From the NCBI RefSeq assembly GCF_036323735.1, contig NC_086027.1, positions 90,652,662 through 90,716,661 on the forward strand: a stretch of 64,000 bases of DNA, read 5' to 3'. The notes beneath the pieces were generated by a model. It was not told where the DNA came from. It made no database searches and was given only the letters and a program-made list of their open reading frames with translations. This document shows positions 1 through 12,999 of this stretch, one piece after another. Source of the DNA: Rattus norvegicus (lineage: Eukaryota; Chordata; Mammalia; Rodentia; Muridae). The stretch's first letter is position 1. Each line of letters starts with the position of its first letter. The translations under genes and the position numbers were made by a program.

Positions 1-1617
1 ACAGGGAGCATGTCCATTACCCACCCAAACTGATGCTTCTAATTCAGGGCTCTTCTCTCCCACCTTGATTGGCTTTCTCTTTCTACTACTGAAAAGGGAT
101 TATTTGGAAAGGAAGTAAGGAAGTGGCCCATCTTATAGTCAGTTTATTTTTCTAGGGAAAGCTGCAGGAAATCAAACAATAGTGGCCTCTAGTAGATGTC
201 CTGGGAGCATGGCCCCTTATAGCTATGGCACACAGTCAGACTTGGAAATGTTAGAGTGCTAAGAGAGCCAATTCAGCTCACACAGGTCAATACTCAGACC
301 CTGCTCCTACTTCTTCCTGTTCTGCAACCTCCCCTGGCCCACTTTCCAAAGGATCTGCACTTCATTTGACCTTGGATTAGAAAGCATGGATTTGAAAAAG
401 GGATTAAGGTTATGACACAATCAGTGCAGTCATGACTTTACAGCGGCTTTGGCAGCCTGCAATAAGTCTACACTAGACTAGCCCAATCTATAGTAAAGCA
501 CGGTTGACAGAGAAAGTTACAGGGTTCCACCCATATTTGTTGAAATACTGGCCATTGATAAATTATTGTCTTCAGTGTGTACCCACTGAGTACCCTACCA
601 GATGAATGAATAGTTTCAACCCATTGTCTCACTAATGGTCCTGGTTGAATTCAGTGGCCATCATAATTACAACAATAAAGCCATAAAAAAGAATGTGGGA
701 AGGGGGGTTATGGAGAGTAATAGAGGCTGGAGGAAGATCGGAGGGGGGGGGGTTATAATGATCAGAATGCACACCATACACATAGAAAACTGCCAAAATA
801 CAAACTCAGCAAAAGTCTATAAAATTAAAGAGAAATAAACAATTCTTGAAGATTTCTAGTGTTCCCTCAGGATCAGATAAGCAAGAAGAAGCATTTCAGA
901 ATTCTGTATGTGGACGCCTATTGATTTGCAATACTAACTCTGTCCAAAATAGAAGTACCTAGTGTAAAGTCATCAAAAGATGTGTGGATGCTCATGTTTG
1001 CCTCATAGTGTTTTAAGCCCCATACATGAGAATACTAATGGGAATTTGCCGAAGATCATCTTGATATTTTTCTTTGCCAGCAATAAAGAACAATTCTATT
1101 CATCCCAGCAAGGTGAACTTGATACAGAAATTAATTCACTTAACTAAAAGTTAAATTTGCCTCTTTCAAAATTACTTATATATTTCTAATATATAATAAA
1201 GTTCTGTTTCTCTAACAGAAACAGTGCAAACAAAACATATGTTCATATGATTGATAGATTTTTCTAGAACTGCATTCCCATAAAAATGAAGGAATTCAAA
1301 GTCCTTTTGTATCTTCTTTAAGAAATAAGGTTAAGGATGTCGATGGCAGTGGGATAGATTTTAAATTTTAATTTGCATAGAAAACATGATCTTAAAAGTA
1401 TGAAATGTTATTAATAAAGTAATTAATGCAATATTTTTGTTTTTTGCAATAATTAATGAAAGCTAAACGCTGACCCAAGATTTTTCTTCTAATTGTTTTT
1501 ACCATGATACCAATGCCAGAAGTTAGGAAAACATTGCTTACATTAAAATGAAAAGTCTTATAGAAGAAACAAGGTCAAACTTTCCACCATGTAAGACAGT
1601 GTTAATAGCTTTAATAT
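1..1617. other. Unassigned AT-rich non-coding DNA
   Basis: I recognise no gene and no repeat family here. The stretch holds only short chance reading frames, a ten-base G run at 743-752 and several AT-rich blocks around 1140-1450. The B2 SINE begins just after it. Confidence 0.5.
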
Positions 1618-1630
1618 AAATCATATTCTT

Positions 1631-1810
1631 GGAGCTGGAGAGATGGGTAAGCGGTTAAGAGCACTGACCGCTCTTCCAGAGTTCCTGAGTTCAAATCCCA
1701 GCAACCACATGGTGACTCACAACCATCTGTAATGAGATTTGATGCCTCCTCTGGTGTGTCTGAAGACAGCTACAGTGTACTTATATATAAGAAATAAATA
1801 AATCTTTTAA
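1631..1810 (+). mobile_element. B2 SINE with 13-bp target-site duplication
   Basis: This is a full-length B2 SINE, a tRNA-derived RNA polymerase III retroposon of murid rodents. It starts with the typical GGAGCTGGAGAGATGG-like head, carries the internal B box as GAGTTCAAATCCC (1687-1699), then the B2-specific 'CAACCACATGGTGACTCAC' region, and ends in an (AATAAAT)-type A-rich tail. A perfect 13-bp direct repeat (AAATCATATTCTT) lies at 1618-1630 and 1811-1823. Such flanking repeats are the signature of L1-driven insertion. The near-consensus body and exact duplication suggest a fairly recent insertion. The family call is from memory of the consensus, not an alignment. Confidence 0.93.
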
Positions 1811-1823
1811 AAATCATATTCTT

Positions 1824-4367
1824 ACATACCAGTAAGAAACAAATAAAACCTAAAACCACAATAGGTAAAAAATGTGGAAGAGCAATTTACCAAGAGGTCA
1901 AGTGGCCAGCACAGCCCTCGAAGGACCATTATACTCACCAATAATCTTTGAAAATTCATCTTGAAAAGGTATCATGTTACCCTACATTACTACTCACATC
2001 CAGAACTGACAGCATCATACTTTGTTGACTCAAACACATACTTAAACAATCTATAAGAAGTAGATTTTCTGTCACAAGATGCAGTGAGATTGTCTGAGGT
2101 AAGTCTGGCTTCTGCCCTAGATTTAGCCACTTCCCTAAGAAGCTATGATTCTTCATTTTATCCAAAGAATATAAGCAGCTTCCAAGAGCTGGAACCTAGG
2201 GATGCTGGTTGCAAGTGTGACGAGCAGTGTGTGTATTTCAATGTTTCTGAAGACACCTTAGAAAACTGATTAGGACTCCCAAAAATTGCTGAGTATATTA
2301 TGAGAAACAATACAAACAGTCATCTAAAACAGTATCATTTATTTTCTGTTTTGCTATTCTATAATACAGGGGAACTAAGTGAATTTAAGTCTACAGATAT
2401 TGAAATCGGTATTTTGTATGGTTGTAATAAAAAATAGAAAACAATTAAGGAAAAGTAGACATTGCTCTTGGATCTAGAAATTAAAAGCTGCTACCTAAAA
2501 AAATAATCCAAGAATTCTAAAAACCATGAGGATAATGCCCCTTCCCACTGATTTTTTATTGTATACAATTACAAGGAGTGATATACAGCTAGCTCCATAT
2601 CCATTTCATAATACTTTATGTAAAATATATTTATTTACAATTTTTGCTGGGAAAAGTTTCTAAATATTCTCATTTACTTTTTACTTGTAATAATTCTTAA
2701 TCTTCCTTTCTTTTAATTCTATAGTTGCTGTATAACATCTGTACTTACTAATGAAGCAAACTATTATAATTTGATAGGATATAAACATAAATCAAATAGC
2801 CAAAATTGGCATTTTAATTTTATCAACTATCATAATTTCTATCTGTTGAGAACCCTCATAATCTTTTCAAGATATTCTCTGGGTATAGAGCATGAAAATT
2901 GCTTCTTCCCTTGTTTATTTCTTAAGACTACAGTGGTTTATATGTTTACACTGAGAAGATTGCTACTAATATCTGTCCCCAGCCATTGAAGCCCTTCCTC
3001 CAAGGAAGCTAAATGACCATGATGTGCTTTTAAAATAACTTGCATGGACCAATGTTGACTCACACTCTATTAATGCTTTATACATTACTAGTAGGGTAGC
3101 TAAGATGTAAGAATGGTGGTATATTGTATACATTGGATAAAGTAATAAGTAAAAAACAGAAGACCCACGTGTGCAACAACTCCCTTGTTTTGAGACCGAG
3201 AGGTCCTAAGAACAATGATGTCATAGTAGCCACCATCATCTCTAGGGCCCAGTTGCAGACTTCTTACCTTGTACTCCAAATAAAACAAAGAGTTCAAATA
3301 AAGAGTGGCTAAATCAAGGGGCCAAGCCAGAAATACACAGAGAAATATAACAGCATCTTGTGACACATAACAGGAGGGTTAACACTGCTTGTATCTTGTT
3401 TGGGAATCAGTACATGCTACTGGATCTATGTGTTCTCTGTGAGAATCATTAAGGAGTCAGAATTTTCATCTTGTGAGAGGTTGAGCCATTGTTAAGTGGG
3501 GGAGGCTGATTAGGAGTAAACAAAATTACCTTGGTATAGCTTCCATGATGGAATCATAGTGACTTTGTAAGAAGAGAAAGACCACATGCATGCAGATGAG
3601 CTCCACATCTCTCATCTCCCGATGTTCATACCCTTCTAACCCTGATGGTAAGAAAGCTTTCATCTGCTTCAGCCTGTTCATCAGAACTTTGCATCGAAAC
3701 AAGTCATTTCTTATTTATAAAATACCCAGAATCAGACATTTTGTTGCAGTTGTGAAATTCAGACTGATACTGCTGCTAAATATTTACATGCACAACAGTA
3801 AACACATCTCAACAACATATCAAGTCAACTGATGGAGCTGTGAGTGATTCTAGTGAGTGTGGAAAGTAGCCAATAATTAAGAGCCAATAATTAGTACTGG
3901 GTTATAAACCCGAGTGGGCAATACATGTGAATGACTCCATACTGATGCTAACATATAAATGAATGTAAAAAGTAACAGAGGAAGACCATCTCTTACGGGG
4001 AACTTGAAATAATTTATGAATCTTTTACTAAAGAGAAAAGGCATAGCTCTTTACGCCTTATGTATGAACCAAGGGTGCTGATTTTTCTTCTGAAAGGTTT
4101 GCAAGGCAGAACAGAAAAGAGTAATTTTGCATGGAGAATTCTTTTTTTTTTTTTACCAAAAGTCATCCCAGACATGAAATCAAAAGAATCATCATCATCA
4201 TTAGAGAAAGGTTATGCTGAATGTGTATATGCTTGCTCTAAAGTAATCAGAATGGTATTTGAATATGTTGGCCTAAGAACGCCCTACGAAACAGGGTGGG
4301 AAAAAAAAACACACAAATCTCAAATGGGGAACACCTAAGAAGTATATGTCAAAACTGTCAACATGTT
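1824..4367. other. Unassigned non-coding DNA
   Basis: No repeat family or exon is recognisable. The largest open frames (88 codons minus near 3100-3366, 92 codons plus near 4060-4338) show no domain and contain low-complexity runs. Confidence 0.45.
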
Positions 4368-4410
4368 AATGAATGAATGAATGAATGAATGAATGAATGA
4401 ATGAATGAAT
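4368..4410. repeat. (AATG)n tetranucleotide microsatellite
   Basis: About eleven uninterrupted AATG units, followed by a degenerate extension to roughly 4424. The purity suggests it is likely length-polymorphic. Confidence 0.97.
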
Positions 4411-4424
4411 AGATAAATGAATAA

Positions 4425-5996
4425 GGAAAGTCTGAAACACAAGAAGAACTTTGGTAAATACAAAGACTAAATGGGAGGTACTCTGAAGGGAATCTTAGAA
4501 TCAAACCTGTCTTTACAGGCAAATTAAAAAGTTTGGGTATCTGCTTCCCTCCCGCCTCTCTCAGGTGGGCGTGACAAATTGTGAATAACATGTCCCTACT
4601 TCTAAAGGATATTTTCAAACTGACCACATTAATAGAGACAAACTAAGCTTATCCTCAAGATATGTTTTACATTTGAGGGGTAGTGATATTTATGCATTGC
4701 TAAAAAAAAAAGCCAGGGATTTAAAATAAATGTCAAACTTTAAATATTGTGATGTGTAGCCAATAAATGCTATCTAGTATCAGTAATTATTATTTGTGCA
4801 ATTCAGATCAGTAGGGGAACTTCCCAAAGGACTGTGGAACATATGTCATCGTGAAGAACATGTGATCTACAATACTATATGTAACATTAATTGCCTTCCC
4901 TTATTCAGTGGGAGAACACAGGTTGGTTCCCATCCCATAAGAATGGTGAGATAAGAGATAATTATTGTGACATGGTAAATATCATCCTGACCACTAACCT
5001 TAAAAGGTCACATTGTCCTTTATTTCTAAACACCACATTTTAGTGTGACAATCATCTCTCATCTTGTCTCAGATATTGAATTAGCATAAAATGCCTTTGG
5101 CAGATGATACACATCAATTTCTAATTGCCAAAGGATTGTTAACTAGTTTACTATGTTTAATGAGTATACACCAAGCCAGGTCATCCAATGTATCTGAATT
5201 CCACCTAACACCCTGTGTCTCCACAATGCAGAAGTAGACACCCAGAGAGAAAGGGTGTCGGTCCAAATGTATGAGCTTCCAAGCCAACATCAGAGTGCAA
5301 GCAGAGTGTCACAGCCCAGAGCAATCAATGCAAATCTATGCCAGAGTGGGAAGGTGTTTTAATTCCAATAATAGATATCCTGTGATTGATGAATCTTTCA
5401 CAGCTGTTTGCTATGGAGCTGCTTAATTCAAACATGCTGGCAAAGGTGGCTGCTGACTTCAGCAAGTTGTCAACAGCAGAGAACCACGTGCAGCCTCAAG
5501 CTGGTTCAAAGGAATGGCTGGGTTATGAGTGGGGACCTGAAAGTTGCTGGAAAGTTACTATGTAATCTGAAAATTCGAATCCCATTAGCTTCCTAATATC
5601 ACTGAAGAACAGACAAATAGAGCCCAAATTAGTGACTCATTTTGCAGTTATTTCTGTCTTGCCTTTGACACGATCACCTACCAAGGCTTTCTCAGTGATC
5701 AACAATAATTTCAAGGAACAGTTGTGTCAAAAATGTGACCTTGGATGACATATTCATAACTCCGAGAGATTCCACTGTCTTCAAAGTGACTGTGTATGAA
5801 TTTATTTAGAATCTATTCCCTTACTTTAAAAGGAAGTGATTGAGACACCATCTATAAAACACATTTTAAAAGGCTTAAACATTCAGCCTTATAAATCCTT
5901 TTCTTTCTACTTAATCCATATGAAGTATAGCATAGTCACAAAGAACAAGCATATCACTCCTCAGGACTGTTGACAATTCTGCAACATTTCTAGTAA
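4425..5996. other. Unassigned non-coding DNA
   Basis: No gene or interspersed repeat is recognised. The interval contains a pair of inverted TTGGCA-type motifs near 5094-5134, described separately in the findings. Confidence 0.45.
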
Positions 5997-6305
5997 CAGC
6001 AGGAAATAGTTCAGTCAGCAAAGTGCTTGCTGGGTAAACACAAGAACCTGACCTCAATCTCTAACACTCACATCAAATGCCGACCATGTCTACACACACC
6101 TGTAGCTCCAGTATTTGGAAAGGGGAAATAGAAGGGTGACTAGAGTTTTCTGGCCACCAGTATAGCTCCAGGTTGCCTGTCTCAAAGGAATTACGTAGAG
6201 AATGATAAGAGAAGGACACCTCACCTCTGACCTCTCTGTGAGCATGTGGTGTGGCATGCACACACACGCCCACACATGTGTACATATACTACATGCACGA
6301 ACACA
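5997..6305 (+). mobile_element. Diverged B4-type (ID-B1 composite) SINE
   Basis: The left part (5997-6070) resembles a tRNA-like ID head, with TAGTTCAGTCAGCAAAGTGCTTGCTG followed by a degraded B box. The middle resembles B1 (CACCTGTAGCTCCAGTATTTGG, then the GGTTGCCTGTCTCAAA end). The right part continues into the 'GGACACCTCACCTCTGACCTC' and CA-rich tail typical of B4-family SINEs. The copy is clearly diverged and I see no exact flanking duplication. The fused ID-plus-B1 order is what defines B4, so the call is family-level only. Confidence 0.75.
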
Positions 6306-7633
6306 GAGGTTGGGACAGAAAGGAGAGAGTAAAACAAAAGGAAACAGAAAATATGAACGTAATATGCTACTGACAGGGAATATGGGCATCTGAGTCAATC
6401 AATTGCAGGCATTAACATGGACAGAAGATACTAATGAATACCATGAAGAGTACGCAGCACAAAGGCAATTCACAGCACAGTGGCTGCCTAGGCCAGAGCA
6501 TCTGTACTTCTTTCATCCCTGTACCTATTATGGTCTGACCCTGAGATGGGAACTTGTGACTTGACTTTGTCCTTCCTTGGGAGACTTCCAACAAGGACTT
6601 CAATTTTAAGGATGCCTTGGTGTCATGATTACTTGTGTACTGCAAACACTATGAGTCCACCAGTGTCCTACTTACCCTGCTAACAGTGAAGGTACTTCAG
6701 TAATAACCCTACCCTGCTAACTCTGAACGTACCTTAATGGCCATTACATGTGACCCTGGCACTTCTTATTGGCCAACACTCTGCTCTATACTCAAAAATG
6801 TTCCTATCCCTAGTTCTACAAATTCAGTAATAGCATCGAATATGTAAAGGTGTTTCAACATGCTTCCACTCATTTAATAAAACAGACCATTATAAAAGCA
6901 ACCATGGAGGTTTAGCTACTGGCTCTATTAATCTGTTCAGAAACATGCCATGCACAAAATATAGCTACTATTCATGCTGAGATCATCAAACTCAATATTT
7001 TTTTCAAATACTTATTGCTCAAAATAGAAAAAGCTCTTCCTTCCACATGAAGTGATGCCAGCCATTCAGGTTGATCATACAACAGTGTGCTGGAAAGACC
7101 CATGTTAAATATATGTTTAACAGCTATGTCTTTATAACAATAGTCAGCATTGAATCTAGAAACTTTAAGAGAGTACTTTTTTTAAAAAATGAAGTGTGTG
7201 GTAGAGCAGTAACACTAAGTGAATGGAAATGCTTATGGAAAATATTCTTAGACAGGGGATTCAGAAAAGTAACCACTGCCATAGCTTCAGCATGGCTTTG
7301 GTTTGGTCGAGCATTTCATAGCCTGATGCACTTGTGATTATCCAACACAGCATGGGACTTAGGAAAAGGTTGGCTCACCTTCAGCTCTTTATTTTTAGCT
7401 AGCATATAGGTTACTTTAATAATTTTGTGACAATAAACTTGGTGTATTTCCCAAAATGAGAACAAGGAGGTCTACATAGTAACTATACTGACGGGTAGAG
7501 TTTTCCACCAGCCAAAGTTATTTCTTCATCCTACTGGACTGTTTGTTTATTCTGATGAGGTGAATGTAACCACTTGGGCCAATATCGCTATCATCACATT
7601 GCTAATTCCCTAATCAAAGCTAGGTTAATATTA
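6306..7633. other. Unassigned non-coding DNA
   Basis: No exon or repeat family is recognisable. The 88-codon frame at 7071-7337 has no recognisable domain and looks like chance. Confidence 0.45.
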
Positions 7634-7649
7634 AGTAAACACAAATTTT

Positions 7650-7883
7650 TTTTAAATCTTTTTTTTTATTAACTTGAGTGTTTCTTACATACATTTCAAG
7701 TGTTATTCCCTTTCCCGGTTTCCAGGCAAACATCCCCCTCCCCCCTCCCCTTCTTTATGGGTGTTCCTCTCCCCATCCTCCCCCTCTTGCCGCCGTCCCC
7801 CCAACAATCTAGTTCACTGGGGGTTCAGTCTTAGCAGGACCCAGGGCTTCCCCTTCCACTGGTGCTCTTACTAGGATATTCAT
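7650..7883 (-). mobile_element. 5'-truncated young L1 (3'UTR only) with 16-bp TSD
   Basis: The plus strand reads T-rich tail, then the L1 3'UTR in reverse, including the C-rich strand of the G-rich tract (about 7728-7803). It is nearly identical to the 3' end of the full-length L1 at 36969-37187. The copy stops abruptly after CTAGGATATTCAT, the usual outcome of incomplete target-primed reverse transcription. A perfect 16-bp direct repeat (AGTAAACACAAATTTT) at 7634-7649 and 7884-7899 marks the insertion. It contains no coding part. Confidence 0.95.
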
Positions 7884-7899
7884 AGTAAACACAAATTTT

Positions 7900-9770
7900 A
7901 ATGATATCAGATGCCCTGGGCATGGGGATAGAATTAAAGCATGAGGAGATAAAGTATAAAGCATTCTTGGCCATAGGACAGACCCATCCATAGCTTCTCA
8001 CAGAATATAAAAATCTATTGAAAGCCAGAATACAGTATCTGATCATTTGCAGCAAGACAAAATTCTGAGAAATGCTGAGACGAGCCACACTTAACAGGAT
8101 AATAATAAAAATGGTAATATCTACTTAATCATTAGTTCTGAAGAGTGATGAAATCGCTAGTTCTTAAGACTACTCAGAATAAAATTATATAAGTATATGC
8201 TAATGTGATTGTCTCTCGGGGTCATAAAATTATATTTCAGCAAAAGGAGAAGATTACTTAAGATTTTACTATGAAAATGTGAAAAACAAGAATGCCAGCA
8301 TGACTTTGAAATCAATAATAACAAACCTCCCAATTTTGTCCTATACAATCTAACCTAAAATACCTACACGGTATTCACTATATTCTTCACTCTCCTTGTG
8401 ACATCCAGAAAACTTATTCCCAGTAGCCATCAGAAAGCATTATGGTGTATCTGAATAGCCTAAAAGTAACTGTCTTTCCTCAATAGGGAGCATTATGTTT
8501 GCTTCTACTTTGAACCCACAAATACAAAGAGTCATGCAATAGGCCCTTACTTCCATCGTCTTAAAATTAATTTGTCTTCATCATCTACAAAGAAAATGCT
8601 GTATACTTTCATGGTTTGAAATATATGAGAGAACTTTACAATGTGCCATTTCTAGGCCAGGCTTAATATCAGAAATGTTAATTTCTTGTTAATCCATTAA
8701 TTATTAACAACATCTAATCATTTTAATAAAGCTCCCTTTGAATTATTAAACCTATCTAATCCTCCAATACATGTGAAGGAAGTTGGATGCTCCCAACCAG
8801 AAGGAATTTTGCTGAGCACTGAAATAAGGCCAGAGAGGCAAATTCTGCACATAATAAAGGGTGAGAGACTTGCAGTTTTGGAAGTGTTTAAGGGCAGGGA
8901 ATTGTACTTAGAGGGAACCAGATGCTTTAGAGAAAGAAGAATAAAAAGAGACAAGAGGACTGGAGGAGAAGGGAACAAAGGAAAACTCATGTCTGAAATT
9001 TTCTATGTTCTAAATGACCTAGTTCTCAACTCTTTCTAGAATATATTACAGAGGATTTCTACACTGACTCCTGACTGCTTTGTTTTTATTATTAGTTGAG
9101 GAAGGACACAGAGAGGCACATTCATGAGGAAGTTGAAGGAATACCTTCCTTCTGGATTGCTCGTGGAAGGTCTCATACTCTTGGTCTCATCACATGTAAG
9201 GCATTGAGACCACTTACCACGCTCAACACTCAGGAGAAGCTGAGTGCCAGTTGCCCATCCCTGATTCTCCATTAGCCCAAGAGTAGCTCCTGTACACTCA
9301 TTCAACAGGCGACCTTTGAGTATCATCAACTCTTCTAGGGACACTCTGGTAGGATTGAATCAGATGCTTATCTTCCCTTCAAAAGAAGCCCCATTGAAAC
9401 TAGAAAGTCTCCTAGGTTTCTTCACTTATCTTTAATTTATGCTGGTCCCCCTACTACTCTCTCTTCCCAAAACCTTCTGTACCTACCTACCCCTTTAATT
9501 GTACCCCACCTCTGTTTTCATTTCACCTTTGTTCTACTATCTCCTTTAGTTGAGTTTTGTCTTTGGTTTCCACATGGCTTTTTCACACACTATTTTTGTT
9601 AAGATGTCAACCAGCACTTCATTTCCTGTTCTCCATTCTCTTCATGCTCGAACCTTTCCACTATGACTTCATTTTGCCTGAATTGGGCTGTTACCCGTGT
9701 TAAGGAGCCCACTCTAGTTCTCTGGCTTCTATATGTTGTCTGAGTTAAACATACAAAACAAACAAGAGTC
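7900..9770. other. Unassigned non-coding DNA
   Basis: No gene or named repeat is recognised. An AT-rich block at 8640-8760 is dense in TAAT motifs and includes an HNF1-like palindrome at 8696-8708 (see findings). Short frames of about 90-100 codons on both strands (8718-9344) overlap each other and show no domain. Confidence 0.45.
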
Positions 9771-10075
9771 AAAGTAAAGAACCATGTATGCGAGAGAGAA
9801 AATTTACCTGGTATAATTTTTCCAGTTTCATCTATTTTCTGCAAATTTAATGATATTAGTTTTCTTTCCAGCTGAGTAATATTCCATTATGTAGTTATAA
9901 CACATTTTTTCCATTGTTTCCATCAATTCATGGACATATTATTGATTCTATTTCCTAGCTATTGTGAATTGAGCCATAATAAACATGAATGTTTTTAAAT
10001 ATCTATTACCATATAGGTTATTTGAATATATGACCAGGAAGGAGGCAGGTTGATCATCAGATAAGCAAACTATGG
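9771..10075 (-). mobile_element. Old L1 ORF2 C-terminal fragment, heavily diverged
   Basis: The plus strand carries the reverse complement of the end of L1 ORF2. The marker GCTGAGTAATATTCCATTATG (9871-9891) is the antisense of codons for the MEYYSAI-type motif. It is followed by matches to the 'CTATTGTGAATTGAGCC' and 'GAATATATGACCAGGAA' positions, in the same order as 37801-37980 in the full-length L1. Many substitutions and indels abolish the frame. This is an older insertion than the rat-type copies, and its boundaries are approximate. Confidence 0.75.
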
Positions 10076-11139
10076 AAGAATTCTGCCAATTAATTCCTTT
10101 GGGTTTCTCACAGGACAAAGATCAAGGAATGCTAGTTTGTTGCCATTTTTCACCTTCTATTGTTCTTACTGGCACTGCACTCCTGATTATATATTTTCTA
10201 ATGTTATTAAATCTGATTGTGTGTTTATTTGTTATGAACTTTGAACTGCAATTAAAATCATTGGAAGTCATTTGGAATTGCATCATATCTTATAAATTAT
10301 TGCTGAATTTTAACTCATTCAGTCATGTCTCTGGCCTGCTAAAAATATACCAGCACATGTGCATACATACACTCATGTAATTCAAATTAATCACTATATT
10401 TTATCACATTTGATAAATATACAAACCTAGTGAATAAAATTTAAGTCTCTATTCCTCTGGATATGACCTAGAAGTAAATAGTGCAAGAAAGGACATGACT
10501 TATCCAGGATTACTGCCTGGAAATGTTTCTGAGGTCACCATGCTACTAGATTACTTTCTGCTGTCATCCCAATCAACTTTGTCCTGTGACAGTGCGAGCT
10601 GTTGCCACTTGGTGTTGTTGAGAACAGTTTTCTTAATATCAAGCAAAGGTCTGTTTGTGAAGAACTATTGAGGATTGTTTTTTCCTACCCATGTCTAAAA
10701 ATAGATATATTTCTCATAAGTTACTGACTTTGTTCTATATCCTATGAGTGATGTGAGTTGTAGAATTGATCATGTTTCCTTTTTGACATGTGGATCTATG
10801 AAACCCAATCCCAGAGTAGTTCCATGACCTGTATCTTCTCAAACATTTGCAGAGCAGCCTATGGCACAAGAAGCAAGGACTAGTTCTCAGGACTTTGCCT
10901 CAGTTGACCTGCACACCCTGCCAACAAGCAGCTATGTCAGAACTGCTCTATGTTAAACATAGGTGATACTGTGTCCTAACCTGACTGTCTCTTAATCCAT
11001 GGTTTCCTTACTAACATGTGTTATTGTCTTGCAGGGTGTTGTTTTTATTTCATCTGTTTATTCATAAAACAATTGACAAATTAAAATGTCAATCTTCAGT
11101 ATAGCAGGAAATATTTGCAAATCATGTTTGAAAATGAGT
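10076..11139. other. Unassigned non-coding DNA
   Basis: Nothing recognisable. A 102-codon frame at 10072-10380 runs from the end of the old L1 fragment into unassigned sequence and is probably chance, despite a hydrophobic stretch. Confidence 0.4.
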
Positions 11140-12010
11140 GGCCATTTAAACTATATAAAGAACTCAAGTAGATCCATAGAAATATAACTCCATTTTAGAA
11201 TTAGCAAAAGAAAAGAATAGAATTATTTTGAAGAAGACACACAGGTGACTCACGGGTGCATTTAAAGGTTATGAACATCACTACTTATTAAACAAACAGA
11301 AATCAAAACCTCAATAATGAGACACTTTGCTTGATTACAGAGGGCTATTAATAAAAAGACAAGAGAAAACCAGGGCTATTGACAATGAAAAGGGAAGAAA
11401 AGTTTAACAGTGGGAATCCATATCAGAATATTAATGCTAGAAATAACGTATGATTTAGCAAGCCTCCTTCAGAGAATTCTAGAGGAAATATAATCTATAT
11501 CATAGAAAAATGTCTATCCCATATTTATTATCATGTTATTCACTATATAACCAATCTAAGAGTTTCTCAGTGGATCAATGATAAAGAAATTATGATATAC
11601 AATACATAGTTTTGATGGCACTCCAGATCGAAGAGAATGAGTCACACATGCTGGCAAGTGTTATATACATGAGTTATACTAACAACCCAGTAATACAATA
11701 ATACACACACATTCACACATATGCACGCCTGAAATCATATGGATAATTCAACCACTAACAAAGAAGAAAATCCCACTGTTTATGACAATTTAGATCAACC
11801 TCAATGAGATGACATTGTATCAAGTGAAGTAAACCATGCAGAAACCATCAAATACTGTATGATTTCTTTAACATGGACTCATAGAAGGAGAGGACATCAT
11901 AGTGGTTGTCAGGAACAAGATGTGGAAGGACTAGAATGATTCCGCTCTGAAACAAATGTTCAGTTGCACGATGAACACATTAGGCCAGCTGGAAAGGACA
12001 TCTGTTGCCT
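11140..12010 (+). mobile_element. Mammal-wide L1 remnant (ORF2 end plus start of 3'UTR)
   Basis: The order of weak matches follows L1 ORF2 from about ATAAAGAACTCAA (11157) through 'CAGAAATCAAAACCTCAATAATGAGA' (11298-11323), 'CAGAGGGCTATTAATAAAAAG' and 'ACAGTGGGAATCCATAT' to the ORF2 end. A 3'UTR-like part then reads 'AAGTGAAGTAAACCATGCAGA' and 'ACATGGACTCATAGAAGGAGAG'. That 3'UTR form belongs to the older L1M-type families shared by placental mammals, so this copy predates the rodent radiation. It has no surviving long frame. The assignment is from remembered consensus and the edges are approximate. Confidence 0.7.
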
Positions 12011-12419
12011 CTCTAGTCACATGGCTCTCAGGAGCTTCTTCCTTGGGGTAGAAGAAAGGGACTAGACTCGAAAAATCCTTAAGAATATTCCAGACAAGAG
12101 ACATGAGTCTACTGAAAAGCTGTTTCGTTATAAGATTATAAAATAATTTCTCCAAAAGTCCTCATTCCTAACTACCGAACTAACCACATCTGGGAGGATA
12201 CGGGTTACAGATGGAAAGAAACACTCTAAGCCAAAGCACTAAGCAAAGCTCAAATCAAGGTCCATAAGAAATAACCGGGATTTGATACAAGACATAACTC
12301 AAGAAGGAGCCGAATGATTGGAGAGACAAACACAAATCAGAAGACTCCATAATAAGCTGTCCCTTCTGATACGACACATATGAAAATTTCCATACTGTCT
12401 TGGTAATTCATCTGCGACT
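12011..12419. other. Unassigned non-coding DNA between two L1 remnants
   Basis: No gene is seen. The sequence may be more of either flanking L1 remnant, but I cannot anchor it. Confidence 0.35.
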
Positions 12420-12963
12420 TTAAAGACATAGTTAGCATAGTGCAGTGTTCACCCACAGTGGGGCAACTGTATCCCACCCTTCTTACTCCAGGCTCAGGGA
12501 TCACCTTGGAAAAGGGACCAGAAAAAAAAAGTTAAAGGTCACAGGTCAAAGAGGACTGGAGAGAAAGGTGTGTTCTGCACGTGACACAATTGACGGTGTG
12601 GTTGCCTGCACTGAGTGCAGTGCTATGTTGAGCCTGTCAACATTTTGGTAGGAGACGAGCTCACAGGTCTCCACCCTTACTGAGGAGCAATTGAGAGCTG
12701 AAGACTTCCGAGAGAGAAAGAGTTAATTTTCTTCAAGGGTGTGGTCTCTGGTAAATGGATCAAGCTCCATACTCCTAAGCATGTGGATAGCATGAATTGG
12801 GCCCAATGGAATATTAAAAAATGAATAAATAAAGGAGGACGTGAAGATGGTGGAGATGTGAAGGTGTATCTGGAAGAAGTGAGAGTGGGGATGAATATGA
12901 TCAAGATATACTGCATGAAATTCTCATCCATTAATAAAACATTATATTTTAAAGCCATAGCAT
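12420..12963 (+). mobile_element. Lx-type L1 3'UTR fragment
   Basis: The stretch follows, in order, the 3'UTR of old murid L1 (Lx group): a 'CAGTGGGGCAACTGTATCCC' start, then 'GGTCAAAGAGGACTGGAG', 'CCTTACTGAGGAGCAATTG', 'GAAGACTTCCGAGAGAGAAAGAG' with substitutions, 'GATATGATCAAGATATACTG' near-consensus, and an AATAAAACATTATATTTTAAA end. Sense is plus, with the A-rich end at the right. No coding remnant is included. I see no clear target-site duplication. Confidence 0.82.
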
Positions 12964-12999
12964 AGTCTCTAGTAACCATATTTTAAAAAGATTCATCCA

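Noticed and set aside
7809..8088. Two minus-strand frames of 60 and 85 codons
   Set aside because: They read from unassigned DNA into the truncated L1 3'UTR; the shared tail residues are found at every L1 copy in the window.
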